Positions 15,624 through 23,004 of a stretch of DNA of 58,656 bases are shown here, in pieces. Each line of letters opens with the position of its first letter. Positions within the stretch are counted from its first letter, which is position 1. The stretch is taken from the NCBI GenBank assembly GCA_028356125.1, contig JAOMTZ010000011.1:1-58656 (forward strand), read 5' to 3'. The stretch is from Candidatus Poseidoniaceae archaeon (GTDB lineage: Archaea > Thermoplasmatota > Poseidoniia > Poseidoniales > Poseidoniaceae). The notes under the pieces are model-generated. The model saw only the letters and a program-made list of their open reading frames with translations. It was not told where the DNA came from and ran no database searches. The translations under genes and the position numbers were made by a program.

Positions 15624-16643
15624 ATGCGAACTAAGCAAATTTTTGTGTTTCTGATTGTGATTTTTTTGCCTATGTCTGGATGTTTTGATTTTTACCAAGA
15701 TTCTAATGTGTCTCTTCATGAGAACATTATCCAATATTCCGAAGAGGAGGAGACGGGGTACGAATCCGATGAACCAAACATTCAACTCGAAGTCGAATCA
15801 AATGGAATGGAACAATACGCCTACGTCAATGGAACTGTTCTTTCAGGAGCTGGTGAAGAGGACGACTTGGTTGTTGAGATCGCATTTGAAGAAGAATACT
15901 TCAACAGCTCTGCAGTTGAGAAATATAACAATATGCAGAATGATTCCTTTGACAGAGTACAAGAAATTAGCGATGGCGATACTTTTGCGCTTACCCTCTC
16001 TATCGAATCGCTGATGGGTAACGTCTCTTACTCGCAGACGATCTATATTAAAATCGAAGAATTATACCAGAACGGAACGGTCGAACACCTTACAATTCTC
16101 GAAAATTATTCTGTCGTCATACCATTCATTGACTCTGATGGAGACGGTGTCACCGATGAAGACGACGCATTCCCTAACGATGAGAATGAAACGGCTGATT
16201 CTGATGGAGATGGTGTCGGTGACAACTCCGACGCCTTTCCAAATAACAACGCTCCAGTCGTGTCTAATGTGTACATTTCACCTGAGGAAGCATTACAAAA
16301 TGATGAACTCACATGCAATTATGATGTTTATGACGCTGACGGTGATACATTGGAAGTTAATATCACATGGTTAGTAAATGGCGATGTAGCAGGAGTAGAA
16401 GGTTGGGTACCTGGTCCAAATTTCTCTGGCAAATTTAATTTTGAGGATGAAGTAGAATGCTCAGTAACCGTCAGTGATGGTCAGCAAACCAGTAATGCCG
16501 TTAATTACTCAATTACAATCTTGCCCGAATCTAGTTTTGTATCTAATGATGATGATGATGACGCGTTGCCAGCACTGGGAGCATTTGGAACCATGACCGC
16601 AATTGTTGCAGGCATTTTCGCATCTCGTCGTAAAGACGAATGA
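15624..16643 (+). CDS. Lipoprotein with calcium-binding type-3 repeats and a C-terminal anchor
   Basis: A 339-residue exported protein. The N-terminus has a lipobox (LPMSGC, Cys20) after a hydrophobic signal, so it should be lipid-anchored. An acidic beta domain follows (about 45-165). Two thrombospondin type-3-like calcium repeats (DSDGDGVTDEDDAFPN and DSDGDGVGDNSDAFPN) lie near 172-205, and an Ig-like domain near 207-305. The C-terminus repeats the acid-linker plus LPALG plus hydrophobic segment plus RRKDE layout of surface-anchored proteins. A lipobox and a C-terminal anchor together are odd. The substrate or partner is unknown. Its promoter module is shared with the gene at 18130. Confidence 0.75.
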   Translation: MRTKQIFVFLIVIFLPMSGCFDFYQDSNVSLHENIIQYSEEEETGYESDEPNIQLEVESNGMEQYAYVNGTVLSGAGEEDDLVVEIAFEEEYFNSSAVEKYNNMQNDSFDRVQEISDGDTFALTLSIESLMGNVSYSQTIYIKIEELYQNGTVEHLTILENYSVVIPFIDSDGDGVTDEDDAFPNDENETADSDGDGVGDNSDAFPNNNAPVVSNVYISPEEALQNDELTCNYDVYDADGDTLEVNITWLVNGDVAGVEGWVPGPNFSGKFNFEDEVECSVTVSDGQQTSNAVNYSITILPESSFVSNDDDDDALPALGAFGTMTAIVAGIFASRRKDE

Positions 16644-16667
16644 GTGATTAGTCCTTTCAACCGAGCG

Positions 16668-16693
16668 TCTAAAATGGTCAACACAAAGTCCAT
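16668..16693 (+). repeat. 26-bp intergenic repeat, copy 2
   Basis: This is the second copy of the element at 15491-15516, identical at 20 of 26 positions. It starts 25 bases after the stop of the first lipoprotein gene, before a convergent minus-strand gene, so it cannot be a promoter for a plus-strand gene here. Confidence 0.45.
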
Positions 16694-16715
16694 TCTAGCA
16701 ACAATAGTGGGGACT

Positions 16716-17339
16716 TCACATTTCTTCTGAAAGTCTCTTAACTTTGTTTTCTCTATCTATTACCAAAACTAGGAAATAGATGAGCAATAACATTCCACTA
16801 AAGCAAAGGAAGTTCGATTCTGTATCACCTAGCATCCAGTTTGCAGTAAATGAACCAAACAGAAGAAAACATGAAACAAAGAGCGGGATAAATGAAACCT
16901 TAGGCGGAACATCAATCCCTTGCTTAATCGCAATAGCCTTTGCTTCCTTTTCAATAACTACGGAGTGTTTATTTTCAAGAACGAGATAATAGCCGATTGG
17001 AACCATCCCAATAAGTATGGAAGAACAGCATATGAATGAAGCAAGTTCGAGGTTTGTTGGGATCCCGCTGCTAGAACCAATACTGTTGGCTGCCACGGAT
17101 ATCCCCCCGATTATTATCAAAAGGCCAATCCACCATAATGCCGCACTCGGCTTTTTGGGTTTTTTAATTTCGACCACGACATGACCATCAATGCCAGCAC
17201 CATAAAACTTGAGCCGGTTACTTCTGACAGGGGTTCCCATGAGCTCCATCGTTTGGAGGAGTAGCGTCGGTATCGGACCACTGAATCTCCTTTCTATCAG
17301 AAAATAAAATGCTAAGCGGTTTCGGATAACCCCTTGCAA
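16716..17339 (-). CDS. Four-helix membrane protein of unknown function
   Basis: Up to 207 residues with four predicted membrane segments arranged as two hairpins: about 70-88 and 98-120, then 145-165 and 175-195. Charged, lysine-rich linkers lie between and after them. I recognise no family. The start is uncertain: the open frame begins at 17339, but Met31 (17249) or Met34 (17240) would remove a segment that looks non-coding and would leave a short soluble N-terminus before the first hairpin. The upstream region holds the inverted repeat at 17321-17349, which would overlap the coding region if the longest start were used, another reason to favour the shorter form. Confidence 0.5.
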   Translation of the reverse strand: MQGVIRNRLAFYFLIERRFSGPIPTLLLQTMELMGTPVRSNRLKFYGAGIDGHVVVEIKKPKKPSAALWWIGLLIIIGGISVAANSIGSSSGIPTNLELASFICCSSILIGMVPIGYYLVLENKHSVVIEKEAKAIAIKQGIDVPPKVSFIPLFVSCFLLFGSFTANWMLGDTESNFLCFSGMLLLIYFLVLVIDRENKVKRLSEEM

Positions 17340-17349
17340 CTTATCCGAA
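17321..17349. promoter_or_regulatory. 29-bp inverted-repeat element, copy 1
   Basis: TTCGGATA and TATCCGAA form a perfect eight-base-pair inverted repeat with a 13-base spacer ACCCCTTGCAACT; the arms extend to nine pairs here. The same arms with the same spacing occur at 18050-18078. The element lies 64 bases before ATG 17414 and close to the start of the divergent membrane protein. It fits a dimeric regulator site or an RNA hairpin. Confidence 0.55.
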
Positions 17350-17413
17350 TAAGTTTGTAGATTGATACGATAATAGTAAGCGAATTGAAATAACTGAACT
17401 AAAGTGTGATACC

Positions 17414-17524
17414 ATGGCTGAACATGTCTTAAGCCCAGATGGTAAATAAGTTTGGAGTGATGATAATGATTTACCCCCTTGGATTAAATCAAAATGGATA
17501 GATCTCGAACGCTGGAATGAGTGG
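17414..17524 (+). other. Upstream in-frame extension of the zinc-ribbon gene, broken by TAA
   Basis: ATG 17414 opens an 11-codon peptide (MAEHVLSPDGK) closed by TAA at 17447-17449. The same frame then continues without any further stop, through Trp-rich protein-like sequence (VWSDDNDLPPWIKSKW...), into the zinc-ribbon ORF at 17525. The peptide joined across the stop, DGK-stop-VW, resembles short Trp-rich motifs, such as the one at the FAS1 protein C-terminus. A single change from TAT or TAC to TAA would explain this. Confidence 0.6.
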
Positions 17525-17941
17525 TTGTCGAATTCTAGAGAATGCCCATTATGCTATTCCAAGATTGAAATTGACCTTGAAGAAGAATACCAAGAATGTA
17601 GCCATTGTTGGGAAGGATTCAACATCACTAACAAAAAACCACTCACAATTGAACATTTGCAAGCACCTATTATGAAGTTCTATCTTCCTATGAAATTAAA
17701 ACATCCTTTAATCAACAAAAAAGGTATGGCATTCACTGTACGAACACATCCAGATTCGCCACCTGATTTTGACGAAATGATAGATGCAATTAACGTTTCA
17801 ATGAGAGAACTCAAAGAATCCATTTTGGGGATTGTCCAAAAAGCGATAGATGATCAAGATGACGATTGGCACGATATCTATGAAGAATATGATTTAATAG
17901 AGGAAGATAATCCAACATATGTTCTTGATGAAGAGGAATGA
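17525..17941 (+). CDS. Acidic zinc-ribbon protein, N-terminally shortened or interrupted
   Basis: The uninterrupted frame gives at most 138 residues from a TTG at 17525, which has no clear ribosome-binding site. A zinc ribbon is visible: Cys8-x2-Cys11 (CPLC) and Cys26-x2-Cys29 (CSHC). The rest is a helical acidic domain ending in a Glu/Asp-rich tail. The natural start is probably ATG 17414, with an in-frame TAA in codon 12 (see the preceding entry), so the gene may be a recent pseudogene, a sequencing error, or translated by reinitiation. Inverted-repeat elements flank it at 17321-17349 and 18050-18078. Function is unknown. Confidence 0.55.
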   Translation: MSNSRECPLCYSKIEIDLEEEYQECSHCWEGFNITNKKPLTIEHLQAPIMKFYLPMKLKHPLINKKGMAFTVRTHPDSPPDFDEMIDAINVSMRELKESILGIVQKAIDDQDDDWHDIYEEYDLIEEDNPTYVLDEEE

Positions 17942-18049
17942 TTGCCTGTAGCTCTTCCAATACCCACGCGTGAAACGGGTGTTGAGAGGGTAGCGTTAGC
18001 ACCGATCCACTGCAAGCCCATTGATTTGCCAATAACTCAGCAATGGGTA

Positions 18050-18078
18050 TTCGGATATACCCTCTGAACTTATCCGAA
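18050..18078. promoter_or_regulatory. 29-bp inverted-repeat element, copy 2
   Basis: This has the same perfect eight-base arms (TTCGGATA and TATCCGAA) and 13-base spacer as copy 1, with spacer TACCCTCTGAACT. The ACCC and final AACT of the spacer are also shared. It lies 51 bases before the lipoprotein ATG at 18130 and three bases before the shared promoter module. Confidence 0.55.
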
Positions 18079-18081
18079 AGC

Positions 18082-18103
18082 GATTATGTTAGGGAATGGT
18101 TTA
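18082..18103 (+). promoter_or_regulatory. Shared promoter module upstream of the second lipoprotein gene
   Basis: GATTATGTTAGGGAATGGTTTA matches the module at 15575-15598 apart from two single-base changes and a two-base gap. It ends 26 bases before ATG 18130. It directly follows the inverted repeat at 18050-18078, a layout typical of an activator or repressor site next to a core promoter. Confidence 0.5.
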
Positions 18104-18129
18104 ATTCCCCGCAGGTTTTGATTATAGAC

Positions 18130-19332
18130 ATGCGAAAAGAACACGTTTTTATGCTGCTACTTGTAATTTTATTGCCTATGTCTGGGTGTTTGGGTAATGC
18201 GGACGTTGAAACTTCTGAAGGGGATGATGTAGTAATAGGTGAATCATTAGACGATTGGCCAACATATTATGTCCCAGCAGCATCTGATTTACCAACATGT
18301 GATTCTTCAACATTAGGTCGTCTTTACTATGTCGAAGCCGATACGGATTTTCAAGCCTGCATGTCAACAGGTTGGGAAGTGGTTGATATCGGAGGCTCGA
18401 ATTCCAATATCATTCTGAACCAACCCCCAGTTGTAAGTGCAAGAGTATGGTCTACCTCTGGAGGAGAAGCCTATGGCTATCTTGTAGATGATGGAGATGG
18501 AACTATGTCAATTGCTTTCATGATGGATTGGTTTGCATATGATGTAGATGGCACAGTCACATCAGTAGGTATAGATCAGGATATGGATGGAGTGGTTGAC
18601 ATCACCCTGCCATCAAATTCAGGCGCAATAGATAGTCAATCCTCAATCCAACTCGCAAATGGTGAAACATTGAATGGTGCATTCGTAGCTCCTCTGGAAG
18701 TCGGCACCTCATTCAGCAGGATAACCGATTTCATGGTATCTGAAGAATCTCCTATGGTCGAATGTGGATTAATTATTCAAAAATCATTTTTTGTAATCGC
18801 ATCAGATGATTCAGGAGCCTCAACAACGATTCCAATTGTCGCTCCGCTTACCCTCGGAGAAGCCTACTACCCTGTAGATGGTCTCGAAATACAAGAAGAA
18901 CTGTACCAAGCATTATCGGTTCCACAGACTGATATGGATTGGTTGACCGGTCAAGGTTCTTCTACTTGCCCTACTGGAGTTACATTCACTGCAGTAGATC
19001 ACCCGGATTCTATCACAAGTCAAGGTGGCGATAACATTGCAACAATTACAATTTCAAATACAGTTGATTGGTCTCACTGGAACGACGACACAGATTGGGG
19101 TGAAAATTGGTACGTAAGCGCCTATTGTCTTGATAGTAATGGCGAACGCACATTCATCGAAGAAAGTGCGACATTTAATGGACAAGATGAGGACTCTCCG
19201 CAAGATGGTGATACAATCTCAATAGTCGATAACAGCTGGGGTAATTGTGATTCAACTCATTCCCACCTAGAATTATTCATTAGAATTTCAAATCAGAGGG
19301 AACCGATCAACCTTGTAATCCCGATTTCGTGA
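18130..19332 (+). CDS. Surface lipoprotein of unknown function
   Basis: A 400-residue exported lipoprotein. The signal is nearly identical in layout to the 15624 gene and ends in LPMSGC (Cys20). I chose ATG 18130 because it gives a proper lipoprotein signal; the frame is open further upstream. A short Cys-containing segment (LPTCDSSTLGRLYY...FQACMSTGW) lies near 55-90. A beta-rich region with Asp-rich loops (DDGDGTMS, DQDMDGVVD) that may bind calcium follows, and the C-terminal half is beta-rich. There is no C-terminal membrane anchor, unlike its 15.6 kb counterpart. The binding target cannot be inferred. It shares a promoter module and signal peptide style with the gene at 15624. Confidence 0.7.
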   Translation: MRKEHVFMLLLVILLPMSGCLGNADVETSEGDDVVIGESLDDWPTYYVPAASDLPTCDSSTLGRLYYVEADTDFQACMSTGWEVVDIGGSNSNIILNQPPVVSARVWSTSGGEAYGYLVDDGDGTMSIAFMMDWFAYDVDGTVTSVGIDQDMDGVVDITLPSNSGAIDSQSSIQLANGETLNGAFVAPLEVGTSFSRITDFMVSEESPMVECGLIIQKSFFVIASDDSGASTTIPIVAPLTLGEAYYPVDGLEIQEELYQALSVPQTDMDWLTGQGSSTCPTGVTFTAVDHPDSITSQGGDNIATITISNTVDWSHWNDDTDWGENWYVSAYCLDSNGERTFIEESATFNGQDEDSPQDGDTISIVDNSWGNCDSTHSHLELFIRISNQREPINLVIPIS

Positions 19333-19526
19333 TCTGAATGGCCGTTTTCGAATGATGAAACTATGCAAAGGGCCCCCCTCTGTGTTGACGGGTGTACTAT
19401 GGGTACCCTATACAATACTGAATTCGAAAGAAGTCCCTATCGAATTCCCTAACCGCAACCTATTCCAGTTGGCGAAGTAGTTCTCACGTCCGCCATTCGA
19501 GACGCGATGGCCGTAACCGTTGAAGT

Positions 19527-22454
19527 TCAACCGTGCTTCTGCCAATCGGCTCCGTTCCACCAGTAGGTGTTTCCATCATCTGTTGATCTCCAGGTATATC
19601 CTGCTTCATCTGTCCATTGCTTGAGGACCGCTGGTTCAGCAACTACTGGTTGCTGTACTACCTGAGTCATTTGAACAGGCTGAGTAACCTGTGCTGGTTG
19701 TGCAACCTGTGCCGGTTGAGCAGGATATTGTTGCTGAACGGTTTGTGTAGCGTATGCCGTGGCTTCAACAGGCTCTAACTGACCTAGTAAGCCACTCAGA
19801 TCTTTTTCCATTAGGGGTTCAGAATCCTTGCTTCTCATGAACAGAACTGCTCCTGCACCTCCAATAATTACGATTAGACCAATTACTATCCAAATGGTGT
19901 AACTGGAATCGTCATCATCAGAAGAACTCTTGGCTTCATCAGAAGAATCACCTTCATCAGTTGGAGGCATTAGCACCTTGTCAATGACATGTATTACTCC
20001 GTTACTGGTAGTAACATCTGCTGTAGTTACGCTAGCGCCATTGACCATAACTCCAGATGTCAAATCGAATGTTAGCTCATCTCCATTAACAGCCTCTGCA
20101 ACCATTCCATCAGTCAGTGCACTGGATGCAACTTCACCAGAAACCACATGGTATAGCAAGATGTTAGCAAGGGTTTCCTTTCCTTCCGGTGTATCAAATG
20201 TAGCTAAGTCAATTCCTGCATCAGCAAACGCTTGGTCTGTTGGTGCGAATACAGTGAACGGCCCATCTCCTTGTAGAGTTTCTACCAACTCTGCTTGAAT
20301 TAGTGCAGCGACCAGCGAGGTGTGAACGCCCGTACACTGAGCAGTGCGCGGAATATTGTTTGGGTTATCGGAAGGCGTCAGTACCTTGTCGATTACATGT
20401 ATTACTCCATTACTTGCTGAAACGTCAGCGAGTGTTACTGTTGCTCCGTTCACCATCACACTAGATCCAACTGTAAAAGCAAGTGGCTGACTGTTAGCAG
20501 CATCTGCGGTCATACAATCAGTTACTGCGCTTGAAGGGACATTTGCAGCAACAACGTGGTATAGCAAGATGTTCGCAAGTGTTTCTTTTCCTTCAGGTGT
20601 ATCCAAGGCGGCCAAGTCAATTCCAGCATCAGCAAATGCTTGGTCAGTAGGAGCGAATACAGTAAACGGCCCCTCTCCTTGTAGTGTTTCAACTAACTCT
20701 GCTTGAATTAGTGCAGCCACCAATGAGGTGTGAATTCCAGTTCCTGCGGCAATATCTGTTATGTCGCCAAGAGGCATTAGCACCTTATCTATCACATGAA
20801 TAATTCCGTTACTGGTGGCAATATCAGCAGCAGTTACACTAGCGTCATTGACCATAACTCCAGATGTCAAATTGAATGTAAGGTCTTGTCCATTAACCGT
20901 CTCTGCAGTCATTCCGTCACTCAGTGCACTGGATGCAACTTCACCAGAAACCACATGGTACAGCAGAATATTAGCTAGTGCAACCTTACCTTCAGGAGTA
21001 TCCATTGATGCGAGATCAATACCTGCATCAGTGAATGCTTGGTCAGTTGGAGCGAATACAGTGAAAGGACCAGGTCCCTGCAGTGTTTCGAGTAATTCAG
21101 CTTGTATTACTGCAGCGACCAATGAGGTGTGAATTCCAGTTCCAGCAGCAATATCTGTTATGTCTCCAAGAGGCATTAGCACCTTGTCTATCACATGAAT
21201 TATTCCGTTACTGGTGGCAATATCAGCAGCAGTTACACTAGCGTCATTGACCATAACTCCAGATGTCAAATTGAATGTAAGGTCTTGTCCATTAACCGTC
21301 TCTGCAGTCATTCCGTCACTCAGTGCACTGGATGCAACTTCACCAGAAACCACATGGTACAGCAGAATATTAGCTAGTGCAACCTTACCTTCAGGAGTAT
21401 CCATTGATGCGAGATCAATACCTGCATCAGTGAATGCTTGGTCAGTTGGAGCGAATACGGTGAAAGGACCAGGTCCCTGCAGTGTTTCGAGTAATTCAGC
21501 TTGTATTACTGCAGCCACTAAGGAATCATGTGTACCTGTACATTGCGCAGTCCTTGGGATATCTCTTGGCGTATCACTTGGAGTCAGAACTTTGTCAATT
21601 ACGTGAATTAGGCCGTTGCTTGTCACAACGTCTGTACTTACTACGTTTGCATCGTTAACCATCACTCCATCGCCGACTGTGAAAGATAGAGGCTGACCGT
21701 TAGCAGCATCTGCGGACATGCAGTCTGTTACTGCGGACGCAGGAACTTCAGAGGAAACTACGTGGTAGAGAAGAATGTCAGCAAGAGTAACTTTCCCTTC
21801 AGGTGTATCCAAGGAAGCCAAGTCAATTCCTGCATCAGTAAATGCTTGGTCTGTAGGTGCAAAGACAGTAAATGGTCCCGGACCTTCCAGTGTTGCTAGT
21901 AAATCTGCTTGAACTACTGCAGCGACTAAGGAGTTGTGAATACCAGTAGTTCCAGCAGTAGTTGGAATGTCGGCAGGAGGCATCAAGACTTTGTCAATAA
22001 CGTGGATTATCCCATTAGATGAAACCACATCAGCGCTAGTTACTGTTGCATCTCCAACAGTTACGGTTGCCCCTACTCCGAATTTTACTTTGTCACCATT
22101 GACCATTTGTGCAAGCATACCATCAGTAAGCATGCTAGAGGTAACTTCTCCTGATAGTACATGATGAAGTAGAATGTTAGATAGAGTTTCATTTTCTTCA
22201 TCTGTATCAAAGTCGGCCAGATCAATACCTGCGTCAGCAAATGCTTGGTTTGTAGGTGCGAATACAGTGAAAGGACCTGGGCCTTGTAACGTTGAAACTA
22301 AGTCAGCATGGCCTAATGCAGCTACCAGAGAGTTGTGAACACCAGTATTTGAGGCATTAGTTGGAATGTCATCGCTTGGCCCTGCACTAGCGTTTAGCGG
22401 TAGGCTGGAGCATAACAGTAGAATCATCAATAGGCTAACGGAGGTTTTTCTCAT
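19527..22454 (-). CDS. Surface adhesin with six fasciclin (FAS1) domains
   Basis: A 975-residue exported protein. After a signal peptide (about 1-25) come six FAS1 domains of about 133 residues, each with the conserved block GPFTVFAPTxQAFADAGIDL and a final SNGVIHVIDKVLMP strand. FAS1 domains mediate adhesion to other surface proteins or polymers. A Ser/Asp linker, one membrane helix (YTIWIVIGLIVIIGG) and a Gln/Pro/Val-rich tail follow, ending in a Trp-rich motif (WRSTDDGNTYWWNGADW). Domains three and four are almost identical even in DNA (314-bp match at a 399-bp offset), so one was recently duplicated. I chose ATG 22454, 18 codons inside the frame, because the signal peptide begins there and a TATA box lies at the right distance for a leaderless mRNA. 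Confidence 0.92.
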   Translation of the reverse strand: MRKTSVSLLMILLLCSSLPLNASAGPSDDIPTNASNTGVHNSLVAALGHADLVSTLQGPGPFTVFAPTNQAFADAGIDLADFDTDEENETLSNILLHHVLSGEVTSSMLTDGMLAQMVNGDKVKFGVGATVTVGDATVTSADVVSSNGIIHVIDKVLMPPADIPTTAGTTGIHNSLVAAVVQADLLATLEGPGPFTVFAPTDQAFTDAGIDLASLDTPEGKVTLADILLYHVVSSEVPASAVTDCMSADAANGQPLSFTVGDGVMVNDANVVSTDVVTSNGLIHVIDKVLTPSDTPRDIPRTAQCTGTHDSLVAAVIQAELLETLQGPGPFTVFAPTDQAFTDAGIDLASMDTPEGKVALANILLYHVVSGEVASSALSDGMTAETVNGQDLTFNLTSGVMVNDASVTAADIATSNGIIHVIDKVLMPLGDITDIAAGTGIHTSLVAAVIQAELLETLQGPGPFTVFAPTDQAFTDAGIDLASMDTPEGKVALANILLYHVVSGEVASSALSDGMTAETVNGQDLTFNLTSGVMVNDASVTAADIATSNGIIHVIDKVLMPLGDITDIAAGTGIHTSLVAALIQAELVETLQGEGPFTVFAPTDQAFADAGIDLAALDTPEGKETLANILLYHVVAANVPSSAVTDCMTADAANSQPLAFTVGSSVMVNGATVTLADVSASNGVIHVIDKVLTPSDNPNNIPRTAQCTGVHTSLVAALIQAELVETLQGDGPFTVFAPTDQAFADAGIDLATFDTPEGKETLANILLYHVVSGEVASSALTDGMVAEAVNGDELTFDLTSGVMVNGASVTTADVTTSNGVIHVIDKVLMPPTDEGDSSDEAKSSSDDDDSSYTIWIVIGLIVIIGGAGAVLFMRSKDSEPLMEKDLSGLLGQLEPVEATAYATQTVQQQYPAQPAQVAQPAQVTQPVQMTQVVQQPVVAEPAVLKQWTDEAGYTWRSTDDGNTYWWNGADWQKHG
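20803..21116. repeat. Near-identical direct repeat inside the FAS1 gene, copy 1
   Basis: This 314-bp segment is identical to 21202-21515 except at one base (A at 21060, G at 21459). The offset of 399 bp equals one FAS1 domain of 133 codons. The homology continues with more mismatches on both sides. Confidence 0.9.
21202..21515. repeat. Near-identical direct repeat inside the FAS1 gene, copy 2
   Basis: The partner of 20803-21116 with a single mismatch over 314 bp. Such identity, including third codon positions, indicates a recent tandem duplication or gene conversion. Confidence 0.9.
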
Positions 22455-22477
22455 AAGCCGAACATTTTGGATTTCTG

Positions 22478-22485
22478 TTATAATA
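22478..22485 (-). promoter_or_regulatory. TATA box of the FAS1 adhesin gene
   Basis: Read on the minus strand, TATTATAA lies 24-31 bases upstream of ATG 22454. No ribosome-binding site is present, so a leaderless transcript starting at or near the ATG is expected. The same layout occurs upstream of the CBM-repeat gene. Confidence 0.55.
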
Positions 22486-22523
22486 GAATGTTTTTTACTA
22501 TCCACCAACTGTGGTTTTAGTTT

Positions 22524-22976
22524 CTATTTCGAACTTGATTTAATCCAAGAAATATCTTGAGGAGAAATCAAACCTTCCCCTCTTACCAAGATTTCATGGC
22601 TGACATGATCTACTACGAACCAATGAATTGAATCTTCATTAACGATGCTAAATTTATCAGTAAAGTTAGCCTTGTTAGTGTACACAGTGATAGTTCTAGC
22701 TCGGACATCACTATCTCTGATGCCAGATCGCATTAAAGTGTCGAGACGAATTTTTCGGGACCAAGTCGTCTTCTCAATTACTGGGATCTCAAGAATATAA
22801 TGGGTGTCGCCAAACCCCATCTTTTCAAGAGTATCAATCGAAGAATCTACAAGGCTCTGATGCCATCTCTGAAATGCTATAATCACGATTAGATTCTTTT
22901 CGATATAATCGTCAGGAATCGTTTTCTTTTCTTTGTTTAGATTCTCTCCACTAAATGAAGGGAAAATATCTGCCAT
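22524..22976 (-). CDS. Hypothetical soluble protein downstream of the PKD protein
   Basis: A 150-residue soluble protein with no signal peptide. It begins with a charged stretch, then alternates helix and strand: IVIIAFQRWHQSLVDSSIDTLEKMGF, later RTITVYTNKANF and IHWFVVDH. The order strand-helix-strand-helix-strand-strand resembles a thioredoxin-like fold, but no cysteines are present. That resemblance is only topological. It starts at ATG 22976, 28 bp after the PKD-protein stop on the same strand, so the two are probably co-transcribed. Function is unknown. Confidence 0.55.
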   Translation of the reverse strand: MADIFPSFSGENLNKEKKTIPDDYIEKNLIVIIAFQRWHQSLVDSSIDTLEKMGFGDTHYILEIPVIEKTTWSRKIRLDTLMRSGIRDSDVRARTITVYTNKANFTDKFSIVNEDSIHWFVVDHVSHEILVRGEGLISPQDISWIKSSSK

Positions 22977-23004
22977 ATAACTACCAGAATGTTTGGTTTA
23001 ATTA

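Noticed and set aside
19333-19526. Possible RNA gene or terminator pair in the 190-bp convergent spacer before the FAS1 gene end
   Set aside because: It holds a GGGTACCC palindrome and some short repeats, but no convincing stem, T-run or conserved RNA motif that I can support.
20796-21606. Long plus-strand open frames inside the FAS1 gene, with two nearly identical copies
   Set aside because: They lie antisense to the clear FAS1 coding frame, repeat because of the domain duplication, and encode no recognisable protein.
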